DNA of 64,000 nucleotides from contig NZ_JBNFZM010000001.1 of the NCBI RefSeq assembly GCF_051195235.1, positions 434,001-498,000 of the forward strand. Direction: 5' to 3'. The notes under the pieces were generated by a model. It did no database searches. It had not been told where the DNA came from and saw only the letters and a program-made list of their open reading frames with translations. Position numbers and translations under genes: made by a program. Below, in pieces: positions 51,103 to 60,058 of this stretch. This DNA is from Tateyamaria sp947503385 (GTDB lineage Bacteria > Pseudomonadota > Alphaproteobacteria > Rhodobacterales > Rhodobacteraceae). Each line of letters starts with the position of its first letter. Within the stretch, counting starts at the first letter, position 1.

Positions 51103-52644
51103 ATGCAGGTCACACCGACACCTCAGGCGCCCCGCGCGCTGATCATCGGCGCCGGCATCGCCGGGCTTGCCTGTGCGGTGCGTCTGCGCGCGGCGGGGTA
51201 TCAGGTGACGGTGCTTGAACGGCACGCACAGCCAGGGGGCAAGATCAGAACCGTTCCGTCTGCGGCTGGCCCGATTGATGCAGGCCCCACCGTTCTGACG
51301 ATGCGCCACGTGTTTGACGATCTGTTTGCAACGCTGGGCCAACGGCTGGATGACCACGTAAACCTTGTTCAGCAAGACCTTTTGGCACGCCACTTTTGGC
51401 CCGATGGCAGCACGCTTGACCTGTGTCGTGACGAAGGCCGGAACGTGGAGGCCGTGCGCCGCTTTGCCGGAAACCGCAGCGCCGCGCAGTTCCAGCGGTT
51501 CAGCCGCAGGACGCAGCGTCTGTTCGCGGCCTTTGACCAACCGATGATGCAGGCGGCGGACCCGCGCCTTGCCACATTGACGACAACCGTGCTGAAGCAG
51601 CCCGGCCTGATCCCGGCCATGGCACCCCTGTCGACGCTCAGGGGGATGTTGCGCACAGCTTTCGACGATCCGCGACTGCGCCAGCTTTTTGGCCGCTACG
51701 CGACCTATGTGGGTGGCAGCCCGACCCATGCGCCGGGCCTGCTGTCGCTGATCTGGCAGGCCGAGGCCGCCGGGGTCTGGGTCGTCCAAGGCGGGATGCA
51801 CAGGCTGGTCGGGGCGTTGTCGGCAGTTTTACGCACCCATGACGTCAACATTCGCACCAATGCCCATGTGGCGCGGGTCGAGATACAGGATGAACGCGCC
51901 GCCGCCCTATGTCTTGAGGACGGGACCCGCCTGCCCTGCGACGTGCTGGTTCATGCGGGCGACCCGCGCGCACTGGCCACCGGCGCGCTTGGCCCCGCCT
52001 TGCGCCACATCGCGCAGGTGACCACCCAAGTGCCGCGCAGCTTTTCTGCCCGCGTCCTCAGCTTTGCGGCCACGCCGGGGCGCGCCGACCTAGCGCATCA
52101 CAACGTGTTTTTCCAAGGCGATGCCGAAGGGGAATTCCGGGACCTGATGGCGGGCCGCATCCCGGCGCATCCGTCCTATTACATCTGTGCGCTCGACCGT
52201 GGGCAAGGCACCGATCCGCCGCCCGTCGAACGGTTTGAGATCATCACAAATGCACCCGCCACCGACGACACCACCGACCCCGAGGACCTGACACAATGGC
52301 TTCATCAGATCACGCAGCAGATGGCGCATTTCGGGATGACCTTCAGCCCGACGCCGACAGTGCAAACCGTGACAACGCCCCAAGCGTTCGCAAGGATGTT
52401 CCCGGCCAGTCTGGGCGCGCTCTACGGGCAGAGCCCGCACGGGACGTTCGCCGCGCTGAAGCGCCCGCGCGCCCGGACATCGATATCGAACCTGTACCTT
52501 GCCGGGGGCGGCACGCACCCGGGTGCCGGTGTGCCGATGGCGACCCTCTCCGCCCGGCACGCGGTCGAGGCGATCTTGAACGACCAAACTTCAATGTCGC
52601 CGTCGGCCCCAACGGCTACGCGTGGTGGTATGTCGACGGCCTAA
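51103..52644 (+). CDS. crtD: 1-hydroxycarotenoid 3,4-desaturase (methoxyneurosporene dehydrogenase)
   Basis: A 513-residue FAD amine-oxidase-fold desaturase that introduces the C3-C4 double bond. The dinucleotide motif IIGAGIAGLACAVRL begins at residue 14 and the C-terminal FAD signature GGGTHPGAGVPMA lies near residue 470. DAGPTVLTMRHVFDDLF near residue 65 is typical of CrtD. The stop lies inside the crtC coding region (overlap at least from about 52580 by homology), so the two are closely coupled. Its promoter is under the divergent PpsR pair. Confidence 0.93.
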   Translation: MQVTPTPQAPRALIIGAGIAGLACAVRLRAAGYQVTVLERHAQPGGKIRTVPSAAGPIDAGPTVLTMRHVFDDLFATLGQRLDDHVNLVQQDLLARHFWPDGSTLDLCRDEGRNVEAVRRFAGNRSAAQFQRFSRRTQRLFAAFDQPMMQAADPRLATLTTTVLKQPGLIPAMAPLSTLRGMLRTAFDDPRLRQLFGRYATYVGGSPTHAPGLLSLIWQAEAAGVWVVQGGMHRLVGALSAVLRTHDVNIRTNAHVARVEIQDERAAALCLEDGTRLPCDVLVHAGDPRALATGALGPALRHIAQVTTQVPRSFSARVLSFAATPGRADLAHHNVFFQGDAEGEFRDLMAGRIPAHPSYYICALDRGQGTDPPPVERFEIITNAPATDDTTDPEDLTQWLHQITQQMAHFGMTFSPTPTVQTVTTPQAFARMFPASLGALYGQSPHGTFAALKRPRARTSISNLYLAGGGTHPGAGVPMATLSARHAVEAILNDQTSMSPSAPTATRGGMSTA

Positions 52645-52670
52645 GCGACTGTGGCACCCGCGCCGTTTCG

Positions 52671-53513
52671 GTGATCGGGTTCATCGGGTCTGTGTTTTCG
52701 CCGTGGTATCGCTGGTCGGGACGCAAGAACCCGCAGAACCATGTCTGCATCAACGTGGCAACCTATGGCCCCGGTGGCCGCTTTACCATGACCGACCGAG
52801 GCCAAGACGCGCTGCGCCAGACCGCCTCCCGGTTCGAGGTTGGCCCCTCCAAGATGAGCTGGCAAGGCGATCACCTTGTGATCGACATCGACGAAGTGTC
52901 TTCGCCCCCGCTGGTGTCGCGCATCCGAGGGCAAATCCGGGTCATCCCGTCGGCTGTGACGGGCGTGGAACTGGCGTTGACCCCAGATGACAGCCATATC
53001 TGGCGCCCCTTTGCCCCGCGCGCCCGGATCGAGGTCGAAATTGACCGCCCCGGCTGGCAATGGGACGGCGAGGGGTATTTCGACGCAAATTTTGGCACCC
53101 GCGCGCTGGAAGAGGATTTTTCCTACTGGACGTGGGGCCGGTTCCCGACTGCGGACGGGGCCACCTGTTTCTATGATGCAACCCGGCTTGATGGGTCCGA
53201 ACTGGCCGCCGGGTTCCGCTTTGACCCCGATGGCGCGGCGCGCAGCGTGCCGATACCACCCAAAGCCCGCCTGCCCCGGTCACTCTGGGCGGTGAAACGC
53301 GAGACGCGCGGGGACGCGGGAACAACAGCGCGCCAACGGCTCGCCATGTTGGACGCACCGTTTTACACCCGCAGTGCCGTCGAAACCGTGATTGATGGAG
53401 AACGGACCACCGGTGTCCACGAAGCGTTGGATCTGGTGCGCTTCCGCTCTCCGCTGCTCAAGCCCATGCTGGCGGTGCGGGTGCCCCGGCGGCGCAAATG
53501 GCGCTTTGAGTAG
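52671..53513 (+). CDS. crtC: Carotenoid 1,2-hydratase (hydroxyneurosporene synthase), start uncertain
   Basis: CrtC hydrates the psi end group of neurosporene or spheroidene precursors. From the GTG at 52671 the protein has 280 residues and begins at IGFIGSVFSPWY, similar to the short CrtC form known from Rhodobacter. Family signatures include NHVCINVATYGP, DRPGWQWDGEGYFDANFGTRALEEDF-like text near residue 130 and SYWTWGRF. However the conserved WWYVDGLSD segment is encoded in the same frame just upstream (52621-52650), with no ATG, GTG or TTG between it and an ATG at 52296. The true N-terminus may thus be longer and use an unusual start or a frame shift from crtD. Confidence 0.85.
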   Translation: MIGFIGSVFSPWYRWSGRKNPQNHVCINVATYGPGGRFTMTDRGQDALRQTASRFEVGPSKMSWQGDHLVIDIDEVSSPPLVSRIRGQIRVIPSAVTGVELALTPDDSHIWRPFAPRARIEVEIDRPGWQWDGEGYFDANFGTRALEEDFSYWTWGRFPTADGATCFYDATRLDGSELAAGFRFDPDGAARSVPIPPKARLPRSLWAVKRETRGDAGTTARQRLAMLDAPFYTRSAVETVIDGERTTGVHEALDLVRFRSPLLKPMLAVRVPRRRKWRFE

Positions 53514-53555
53514 GCGTTCAGCCGTAAGGCACCAGTGACATGCTGCCGGGCAGGC

Positions 53556-54038
53556 TCAGCCGTTCTGAGGCGAGGGATTTCGCGCCTCTTCGGGATTCAA
53601 CTGCCAGACTTTCCAATTCAGCGCGGCGGCAATCGTCACCCACAGCAGGTAGGGCGCAAAAAGCCACCCGGCCAGCGTATCGACCTGTCCCAGCGCAATC
53701 ATCCCGCAGAACACAGAAATCCACAGCACGCCAATGATACCCATGCCCATGCGGATGTTACGCAGCCCAAAGAACACCGGCGTCCAGAGACCGTTGAACG
53801 CGATCTGCACGGACCAAAGGCCCATCGCCACGCCGTTGTCCTCTGCCATTGCCGCCCGCGCCCCGGCGACCGACATGCACACGTAAAGCACTGTCCATGT
53901 CACCGGAAACACCCAGTCAGGTGGCGTCCAAGACGGCTTTTCGAGGGCGCGATACCACGGGCCGGGCGGGAACAGTCCGCCGGTCAGGCCCGCGCCTGCG
54001 CAGGCCGCAAAAAAGAGACCGAGGAGAAGCCAGAACAC
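53556..54038 (-). CDS. tspO: TspO/MBR (CrtK) outer-membrane tryptophan-rich sensory protein
   Basis: A 160-residue, five-helix, Trp-rich protein of the TspO/peripheral benzodiazepine receptor family. WYRALEKPSWTPPDWVFP near residue 28 and IAFNGLWTPVFFGLRN near residue 79 are family signatures. In Rhodobacter it modulates tetrapyrrole export and photosynthesis gene expression in response to oxygen. It starts at GTG 54038, four bases after crtB stops, and is last in crtI-crtB-tspO. It ends 42 bases from the convergent crtC gene. Confidence 0.92.
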   Translation of the reverse strand: MFWLLLGLFFAACAGAGLTGGLFPPGPWYRALEKPSWTPPDWVFPVTWTVLYVCMSVAGARAAMAEDNGVAMGLWSVQIAFNGLWTPVFFGLRNIRMGMGIIGVLWISVFCGMIALGQVDTLAGWLFAPYLLWVTIAAALNWKVWQLNPEEARNPSPQNG

Positions 54039-54042
54039 CGCG

Positions 54043-55077
54043 CTACCCCGCCCGCGCCTTGGCGCTTAGCATAGCGGCGCGGTCCGACTGGCGTTTGACC
54101 TCCAGCGCGGCCAGCGCCTCGAACAGGCTGTCACTGCGGCTGGTGCGAGTGCCCTTGGCCGCCGCGTCGACAAGGAACCGCACCTCGTCCAGTGGCCGGG
54201 CATAGAGCACTGCGGACTGCGGCATGACCGTGCTGCCCGCGCTCAGCGCCATGGATTGCGCGAGCCAGCCCAGCTTTTGCGCCTTTGAAGTGCGCGCACG
54301 GGCCGAGATACTGTCGAATCCCATGCCGGTGAGCCGCCCGGCAATGCCCGCATAGATGAACCGGGCCGCGTAGATGCCCGGACGGCAGGCCACAGGCAAC
54401 GCGGCAATCCCCGCCTCGGACCGGTAATAGTGGCGGTTCGCCTCCATCACCAGTCGCCGGACCATGGCACGCACGGCCTTGGTCGGGCGCGGGTCGGCAA
54501 AGAAACTGTCGGGCGTCATGCCCGCCTCGTTCAGCCAATCGGTCGGCAGGTACAGGCGGCGTTCCAGCGCGTCCTCTCCGACGTCGCGGGCAATATTGGT
54601 CAGTTGCATCGCCACGCCAAGATCACAGGCCCGCGCCAGCGCGTCGGCATCGCGCACGCCCATCAGCACGCACATCATTGCGCCCACAGCAGAGGCCACG
54701 CGTGCAGAGTAATCCCGCACCTCGCTCATGTTGGCATATGTCCGCCCCTCAGCGTCCCATGCCAGCCCTTCAAGCAGCGCATCAGGCAAGGCGCGCGGCA
54801 TATCGAATTGCGCCACCACGGCGGCAAAGGCCCGGTCGGGGGCGGCATTCTGCGGCGTGCCAGCATAGACAAGGTCCAGCCGGTCACGCAGACGCAGCAC
54901 CGCGTCAACCTTTTCCGCCTTGAGGTCCACTTCGTCATCGGCGAGCCGACAAAAGGCGTATAGCGCCAGCGCCGGGTCCCGCACCCGCTTGGGCAGCAGT
55001 TTGGAAGCCGCGTGAAAGGACAGCGACCCATGGCGGATCGCCTCGGTGCAGGCCTCAAGATCACGCGGGTTCATCAT
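54043..55077 (-). CDS. crtB: Phytoene synthase
   Basis: A 344-residue squalene/phytoene synthase that condenses two GGPP. FCRLADDEVD near residue 43 is the first Asp-rich site, and QLTNIARDVGEDA near residue 162 is the second. RLYLPTDWLNEAG follows. The ATG pair at 55077/55074 overlaps the crtI stop, so translation is coupled; 55077 gives the ATGA overlap. It lies between crtI and tspO in a leftward operon. Confidence 0.95.
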   Translation of the reverse strand: MMNPRDLEACTEAIRHGSLSFHAASKLLPKRVRDPALALYAFCRLADDEVDLKAEKVDAVLRLRDRLDLVYAGTPQNAAPDRAFAAVVAQFDMPRALPDALLEGLAWDAEGRTYANMSEVRDYSARVASAVGAMMCVLMGVRDADALARACDLGVAMQLTNIARDVGEDALERRLYLPTDWLNEAGMTPDSFFADPRPTKAVRAMVRRLVMEANRHYYRSEAGIAALPVACRPGIYAARFIYAGIAGRLTGMGFDSISARARTSKAQKLGWLAQSMALSAGSTVMPQSAVLYARPLDEVRFLVDAAAKGTRTSRSDSLFEALAALEVKRQSDRAAMLSAKARAG

Positions 55078-56600
55078 GTCACCGCCTCCGGCACCAGCGT
55101 GCCCAGCACTTCGGCGGTCGAGATAACGCCTGGCACGCCCGCGCCCGGATGGGTGCCAGCGCCAACAAGGTACAGGCCTTCGGCCTCTTCGCTGACATTG
55201 TGCGGACGGAACCAAGCCGATTGTAGGATGCGCGGTTCGATCGAAAAGCCAGAGCCATGCGGGCTCAGATACCTGTCGCGAAACGTCTCGGGCGTGAACA
55301 CCTGTTCTGTCGTAATTTTCGACCCTAATCCATGCAAAAGCTGATCCTCCAGCACCTTGAGCATCTTGGCCTTGTAGACCTCGGCCTCTGTGCTCCAATC
55401 GACGCCGCCATGGCCCAGATGCGGCACCGGGCTGAGTACATAGAACGTGTCGTCGCCCTCGGGCGCTACGCTCGGGTCGGTGACCGAGGGGCGGTGGACG
55501 TAAAGGCTCATGTCATCCGACAGGTGACCACGGATGAAAATATCCCTGAGCAGGCCCGTGTAGCGCGGCCCGTTGAGGATCGTATGATGACCAACATCGG
55601 GCCACTGACCTGCGGTGCCCTTGGTGCCGAAATACCAGACAAACAGGCTCATCGAATAGCGGGTGCGTTGCAACCGCGCGGGCGTCCAACGCCGCTTGAG
55701 CGCCTTGCGCATCAGCCGGTCATAGGTGTGGCCTGCATCGGCGTTTGACACGACAACATCGGCCCCCAATTCCAGCCCCGTGGCAAGACGTACGCCCTGC
55801 GCCTTGCCGCCTTGCACGACGATTTCATCAACCTCGGTGTCCATCAGCAGCGTGCCGCCCTGCGCCTCGATCACGTCACCCATCTTGCGCGCCATATGAG
55901 CCAGACCGCCCATGGCGTAATGCACCCCGAATTCTTTTTCGAGATAGCTGACAAGGATATACATCGACGTCACATGGGTCGGGTCGCCCCCGATGAACAA
56001 TGGGTGGAAGGAAAACGCCATCCGCAGTTTTTCATTGCGGAACCGCCGGGCTGCATGGGCATAGACCGACCGGTCCGCGCGCAACATGCCAAAGATGTGC
56101 AGCACCTTGGCCAGGTCCAAGAATTTGTGCATTGACCGACGTCCAAGGTCTTCGAACCCGAACCAGTAGCGCTTGGCGCTGTCCTCAAGGAACCTGTCAA
56201 AACCCGCCACATCGCGCGGTTCGATCTTGGCCACCTCGGCGCGCATTGCTTCGGTGTCATGCTGCGCGGTGAAGGTTGTACCGTCCGGCCAGCGGATTTC
56301 ATAGAAAGGGTCGAGCGATTTCAGCGTCACGTCCGCATCGAAATCGCGCCCGCACGCGGCCCACAAATCGCGATAAAGCTGCGGAACAGTGACGATTGTC
56401 GGCCCCAGATCAAAGCGGTGACCGTCCTGCCAAATGGCCGACCCGCGCCCGCCGGGCACGTCGAGCTTGTCGATCACCGTGACCTTGTATCCCTTGGCCC
56501 CCAGCCGCATCGCCGCAGCCAGCCCGCCAAGGCCCGCGCCAATGACAATGGCGCGGTTCCCGCCACGTGTCTCCGAATCTATAGGGTCGAGCTTTGTCAT
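55074..56600 (-). CDS. crtI: Phytoene desaturase (neurosporene-forming)
   Basis: A 508-residue FAD-dependent desaturase. GAGLGGLAAAMRLGAKGY at residues 21-38 is the FAD-binding site, FDLGPTIVTVPQLY near 78 the substrate domain, and GAGTHPGAGVPG near 485 the C-terminal CrtI signature. In this pathway it makes neurosporene by three desaturations. The ATG at 56600 has little ribosome-site signal and is covered by a candidate PpsR half-site. It is first in crtI-crtB-tspO and is divergent from crtA. Confidence 0.95.
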   Translation of the reverse strand: MTKLDPIDSETRGGNRAIVIGAGLGGLAAAMRLGAKGYKVTVIDKLDVPGGRGSAIWQDGHRFDLGPTIVTVPQLYRDLWAACGRDFDADVTLKSLDPFYEIRWPDGTTFTAQHDTEAMRAEVAKIEPRDVAGFDRFLEDSAKRYWFGFEDLGRRSMHKFLDLAKVLHIFGMLRADRSVYAHAARRFRNEKLRMAFSFHPLFIGGDPTHVTSMYILVSYLEKEFGVHYAMGGLAHMARKMGDVIEAQGGTLLMDTEVDEIVVQGGKAQGVRLATGLELGADVVVSNADAGHTYDRLMRKALKRRWTPARLQRTRYSMSLFVWYFGTKGTAGQWPDVGHHTILNGPRYTGLLRDIFIRGHLSDDMSLYVHRPSVTDPSVAPEGDDTFYVLSPVPHLGHGGVDWSTEAEVYKAKMLKVLEDQLLHGLGSKITTEQVFTPETFRDRYLSPHGSGFSIEPRILQSAWFRPHNVSEEAEGLYLVGAGTHPGAGVPGVISTAEVLGTLVPEAVT

Positions 56601-56659
56601 CTGAATACCACAGTACGAGTGTCTAGTTTAGTTGACAATTTCTTTTCTCGCGGTAACCT
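56595..56659. promoter_or_regulatory. crtI-crtA divergent control region: PpsR sites and crtA promoter
   Basis: A clear PpsR palindrome, TGTC...GACA with N12, lies at 56620-56637. A weaker TGT-N12-ACA at 56595-56612 lies seven bases away and includes the crtI start codon. On the plus strand TTGACA (56632-56637), a 16-base spacer and TAACCT (56654-56659) make a plausible crtA promoter whose -35 box is the right half of the clear site. Repression of both crtI and crtA operons is expected. Confidence 0.75.
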
Positions 56660-56698
56660 GATCCCTGTGCCTTTTCCGGCATTCTGCAGTGCGAACAG

Positions 56699-57409
56699 AT
56701 GAGCCAGACAACCACGATCACCTTTTTCCGCTTTGAGCGGTGGCGCGACCGGGCGTGGGCCCTTGCGATGATGGGCGCGGCCCGTCTGGCCATGGCGCGG
56801 GTGCCCGATCTTGAGTTTTGGAAACTCTGCGGCTCCGGCACGGGCGAGGGGTTCACACCCGTCCCTAACACGGCTGTTTACGCGATTCTCTGCACGTGGC
56901 CAGACGCCGATACGGCACGCAACCGCCTGCGCTCTGAACGTATCTTTGCCCGCTATTGGGCGCGCGCGACCGAACACTGGACCATCTACCTGTCCACCGC
57001 ATCAGCGCGGGGCGCATGGAGCGGACAGCAACCGTTTTTGCCTGAAACAGGCTCTGTTTCCGGCCCCATCGCCGCCTTGACGCGGGCCACGATCAAACCA
57101 CGCATCCTGCCGCGATTCTGGGGCCGCGTGCCCGATATTTCGCGGATGATCGGATCGGACCCCAATGTGATGTTCAAAATCGGCATTGGCGAAGTGCCAT
57201 GGTTGCATCAGGTCACGTTCTCGATCTGGCCCGGCGCACAGGAAATGGCCGCGTTCGCCCGCACCAATGGCCCCCATGCCGAGGCAATCAAAGCCGTGCG
57301 GGACGGTGCGTGGTTTCGCGAAGAACTCTATGCCCGCTTCTCCATTCTGGATGACAGCGGCACCTGGGGCGGTGTCAGCCCCCTTAGCCGGCTGGAGCCA
57401 GCGCCATGA
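56699..57409 (+). CDS. crtA: Spheroidene monooxygenase
   Basis: A 236-residue heme monooxygenase that inserts the C2 keto group, turning spheroidene into spheroidenone under oxygen. Family features are ITFFRFERWRDRAWAL near residue 7, WKLCGSGTGEGF near 42, FARYWARATEHWTIYLS near 83 and the RDGAWFREELYARF segment near 200. It opens the rightward crtA-bchI-bchD-bchO operon and its stop overlaps bchI by ATGA. With crtE, B, I, C, D and F also present the spheroidenone pathway is complete. Confidence 0.94.
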   Translation: MSQTTTITFFRFERWRDRAWALAMMGAARLAMARVPDLEFWKLCGSGTGEGFTPVPNTAVYAILCTWPDADTARNRLRSERIFARYWARATEHWTIYLSTASARGAWSGQQPFLPETGSVSGPIAALTRATIKPRILPRFWGRVPDISRMIGSDPNVMFKIGIGEVPWLHQVTFSIWPGAQEMAAFARTNGPHAEAIKAVRDGAWFREELYARFSILDDSGTWGGVSPLSRLEPAP

Positions 57410-58410
57410 AACAGCCTTTTCCCTTTTCCGCCATTGTCGGTCAGGACGATATGAAAACCGCGATGATCCTCACCGCTGTTGATCCGGGCATCGGCGGTGT
57501 GCTGGTCTTTGGCGACAGGGGCACGGGCAAATCCACCGCAGTGCGTGCGCTGGCGGCGCTGCTGCCCGCAATTGAGGTGGTGCAGGGCTGCCCGGTCAAC
57601 GCCGCGATGCGTGCGGACTGTCCCGATTGGGCCAATATAGAGACTGATACGCTCGAAAATCGCCCCACCCCCGTGATTGATCTGCCCCTTGGCGTGACCG
57701 AGGACCGCGTGGTGGGCGCGCTCGATATTGAGCGCGCGCTGACCCGTGGGGAGAAGGCGTTTGAACCGGGTCTGCTGGCGCGGGCCAACCGTGGCTATCT
57801 TTATATTGACGAGGTGAACCTGCTGGAGGATCACATCGTTGATCTGCTGCTGGACGTCGCGCAATCGGGTGAGAACGTGGTAGAGCGGGAAGGGCTCAGC
57901 ATCCGTCACGACGCCCGGTTCGTTCTGGTCGGCTCCGGCAATCCCGAAGAGGGTGAGTTGCGCCCGCAACTTCTTGACCGGTTCGGGCTGTCGGTCGAAG
58001 TGCGGTCGCCACAGGACGTGGCCGAGCGGATCGAGGTGATCCGACGACGCGACGCCTACGAACGCAAGCCCGACACCTTCATCAAGCGATACGCCAAGGA
58101 TGATGCCAGCATCAGAGTCGCAATTCTGGCGGCGCGGTCCAATCTTGATAAGGTTAAGGCCGGTGATGCAATCCTTGGCGATTGCGCGGAACTGTGCCTT
58201 GCCCTTGGGTCTGATGGGTTGCGCGGGGAACTGACGCTGTTGCGCGCCGCGCGGGCGCTGGCCGCCTACGACGGCGCCAAGCGCGTCACCCGCAAACACC
58301 TGCGTCGTATCGCGCCACTTGCGCTCAGCCACCGGCTGCGCCGCGATCCGCTGGACGAGGCGGGCAGCAGCACGCGGGTCAGCCGCACGGTCGAGACCGT
58401 GTTGGCCTGA
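57406..58410 (+). CDS. bchI: Magnesium chelatase ATPase subunit I
   Basis: A 334-residue AAA+ ATPase that, with BchD and BchH, inserts Mg into protoporphyrin IX. Walker A GDRGTGKS is at residues 36-43, Walker B YIDEVNLL near 133, and GNPEEGELRPQLLDRFGL near 182 carries sensor/arginine-finger residues. The substitution of NPEEGELRPQL matches BchI exactly in style. It overlaps crtA by four bases and precedes bchD by three bases. BchH is not in the window. Confidence 0.96.
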   Translation: MKQPFPFSAIVGQDDMKTAMILTAVDPGIGGVLVFGDRGTGKSTAVRALAALLPAIEVVQGCPVNAAMRADCPDWANIETDTLENRPTPVIDLPLGVTEDRVVGALDIERALTRGEKAFEPGLLARANRGYLYIDEVNLLEDHIVDLLLDVAQSGENVVEREGLSIRHDARFVLVGSGNPEEGELRPQLLDRFGLSVEVRSPQDVAERIEVIRRRDAYERKPDTFIKRYAKDDASIRVAILAARSNLDKVKAGDAILGDCAELCLALGSDGLRGELTLLRAARALAAYDGAKRVTRKHLRRIAPLALSHRLRRDPLDEAGSSTRVSRTVETVLA

Positions 58411-58413
58411 GCC

Positions 58414-60054
58414 ATGTCCGACACCTCTTGGCATCTCGCCGCGGCGGCCCTCGACATCCTTGCGGTGGATCCGCAAGGGTTGGGCGGGGCCGTTCTGAAG
58501 ATGCGGGCGGGGCCGGACCGGGATCGCTTGGTCGCGGCCTTTGCACCGCCAGCGCCGCTGCGCAAGCTGCCGATCACAATCGCCGATGAACAGTTGCTGG
58601 GTGGGGTTGACCTTGCCGCGACACTGGCCGCGGGCAAGATCGTGCGCAGTTCGGGGTTCTTTGCAACGCCATGCACCGCCGTGCTGCCGATGGCCGAACG
58701 CTGCGCACCTGCGCTGGCGGCCAAGCTGTGCCAACTCACCGATCAGGGTCTTACACAGGGCATTCTGGCTCTGGACGAAGGGATCGAGGTGGACGAGGCG
58801 CTGCCCGACAGCCTATCGGACAGGCTCGCCTTTCACATCGCACCCGAGGGGCGAATGCCGCGTGACTGGCCTGCCCGTCCCCCGACGCCGCCCGGCGCGC
58901 CGGTCGATGCGGACGAGGCGATGGCGCAACTGACGCTGTTGGCCGCACGCTTTGGCATCGCCTCGTTGCGCGCGCCGCTCTTGGCGTGGCGCGCGGCACA
59001 GGCGCACGCAGCGTCGCAGGGACGCACAGGTGTGCGTGCGGACGACATAGAACTGGCCGCGGCGCTGGTCTATCCGCACCGCGCCCTGCACATGCCGGAA
59101 ACGGATGCGCCGACCGAGCAGCCCCCCGCACCCGAAGATCAAGTGCAACAGGATGACGGTACGCAAGACGGCCAAAGCGCCCTGCCCGACACCGAGATGC
59201 TGATTGATGCCGTCGCCGCCTTGCTGCCTGCCGGACTGCTCCAGACATTGGGTCAGGCCCGCAGCGCGCGCGCCGCAAAGGGCAGTGGCGCAGGCAAGGT
59301 GCGCAAGTCGAACAGGCGGGGACGGCCCCTGCCCTCGCGGCCCGGACGGCTGGGCGGGGACGCGCGGATCGACCTGATTGCGACCTTGCGCGCAGCGGCC
59401 CCATGGCAACCGCTGCGTCGCACGCATCAGCCGGATCGCGAGGGCCTGCTGATCCACCCCTCGGACATCCGCACCAAGCGTTATGCCCAGCATTCCGACC
59501 GGTTGCTGATCTTTTCCGTGGATGCATCCGGTTCTGCCGCGATGGCCCGACTGGGCGAGGCCAAAGGCGCCATCGAATTGCTGTTGGCCGAAGCCTATGC
59601 CAGCCGCGACCACGTTGCGCTGATCTCGTTCCGGGGCACGCAGGCCGAGACCCTTTTGCCGCCCACCCGGTCGCTGGTGCAGACCAAACGCCGCCTGTCG
59701 GCACTGCCGGGCGGTGGCGGCACGCCGCTGGCTGCCGGATTGCACAGCGCCATGACGCTGGCGGCACAATCCGCTGGCCAAGGCATGACGCCCACCATCA
59801 TCGTGCTGACGGACGGGCGCGCCAATATCGCGCTGGATGGCTCCGCGCACCGCGCCACTGCCGCCGAGGACGCCCAGACCGTGGCCCGCGCGATCCGCGC
59901 CCAAGGCACCGATGCGCTGGTCATTGACATGTCGAACCGTCCGCAACCGGCCCTGCAGGACCTTGGCCGCACCCTTGACGGCAGCTATATCGCGCTGCCC
60001 CGCGCGGACGCACACCGCATGACCGATGCGGTCAGCGCGGCCTTGGCTGGCTAA
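58414..60054 (+). CDS. bchD: Magnesium chelatase subunit D
   Basis: A 546-residue protein with an N-terminal AAA-like domain lacking a usable Walker A site, an acidic/proline-rich linker near residues 228-255 and a C-terminal von Willebrand A domain. The metal site DASGSAAMARLGEAKGA starts near residue 369; TDGRANIA near 470 is a second MIDAS loop. It forms the platform for BchI hexamers. It is shorter than many BchD (about 560-670) mainly in the N-terminal domain and linker. Confidence 0.94.
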   Translation: MSDTSWHLAAAALDILAVDPQGLGGAVLKMRAGPDRDRLVAAFAPPAPLRKLPITIADEQLLGGVDLAATLAAGKIVRSSGFFATPCTAVLPMAERCAPALAAKLCQLTDQGLTQGILALDEGIEVDEALPDSLSDRLAFHIAPEGRMPRDWPARPPTPPGAPVDADEAMAQLTLLAARFGIASLRAPLLAWRAAQAHAASQGRTGVRADDIELAAALVYPHRALHMPETDAPTEQPPAPEDQVQQDDGTQDGQSALPDTEMLIDAVAALLPAGLLQTLGQARSARAAKGSGAGKVRKSNRRGRPLPSRPGRLGGDARIDLIATLRAAAPWQPLRRTHQPDREGLLIHPSDIRTKRYAQHSDRLLIFSVDASGSAAMARLGEAKGAIELLLAEAYASRDHVALISFRGTQAETLLPPTRSLVQTKRRLSALPGGGGTPLAAGLHSAMTLAAQSAGQGMTPTIIVLTDGRANIALDGSAHRATAAEDAQTVARAIRAQGTDALVIDMSNRPQPALQDLGRTLDGSYIALPRADAHRMTDAVSAALAG

Positions 60055-60058
60055 CGGC

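Noticed and set aside
52296..52670. A crtC gene starting at the ATG at 52296
   Set aside because: It would overlap crtD by about 350 bases, and the first 95 or so residues are low-complexity shadow sequence without CrtC similarity.
54043..55398. A 451-residue phytoene synthase from an upstream start
   Set aside because: The first 107 residues are antisense-like Arg/Gly-rich text inside crtI; CrtB homology begins at the ATG pair at 55077.
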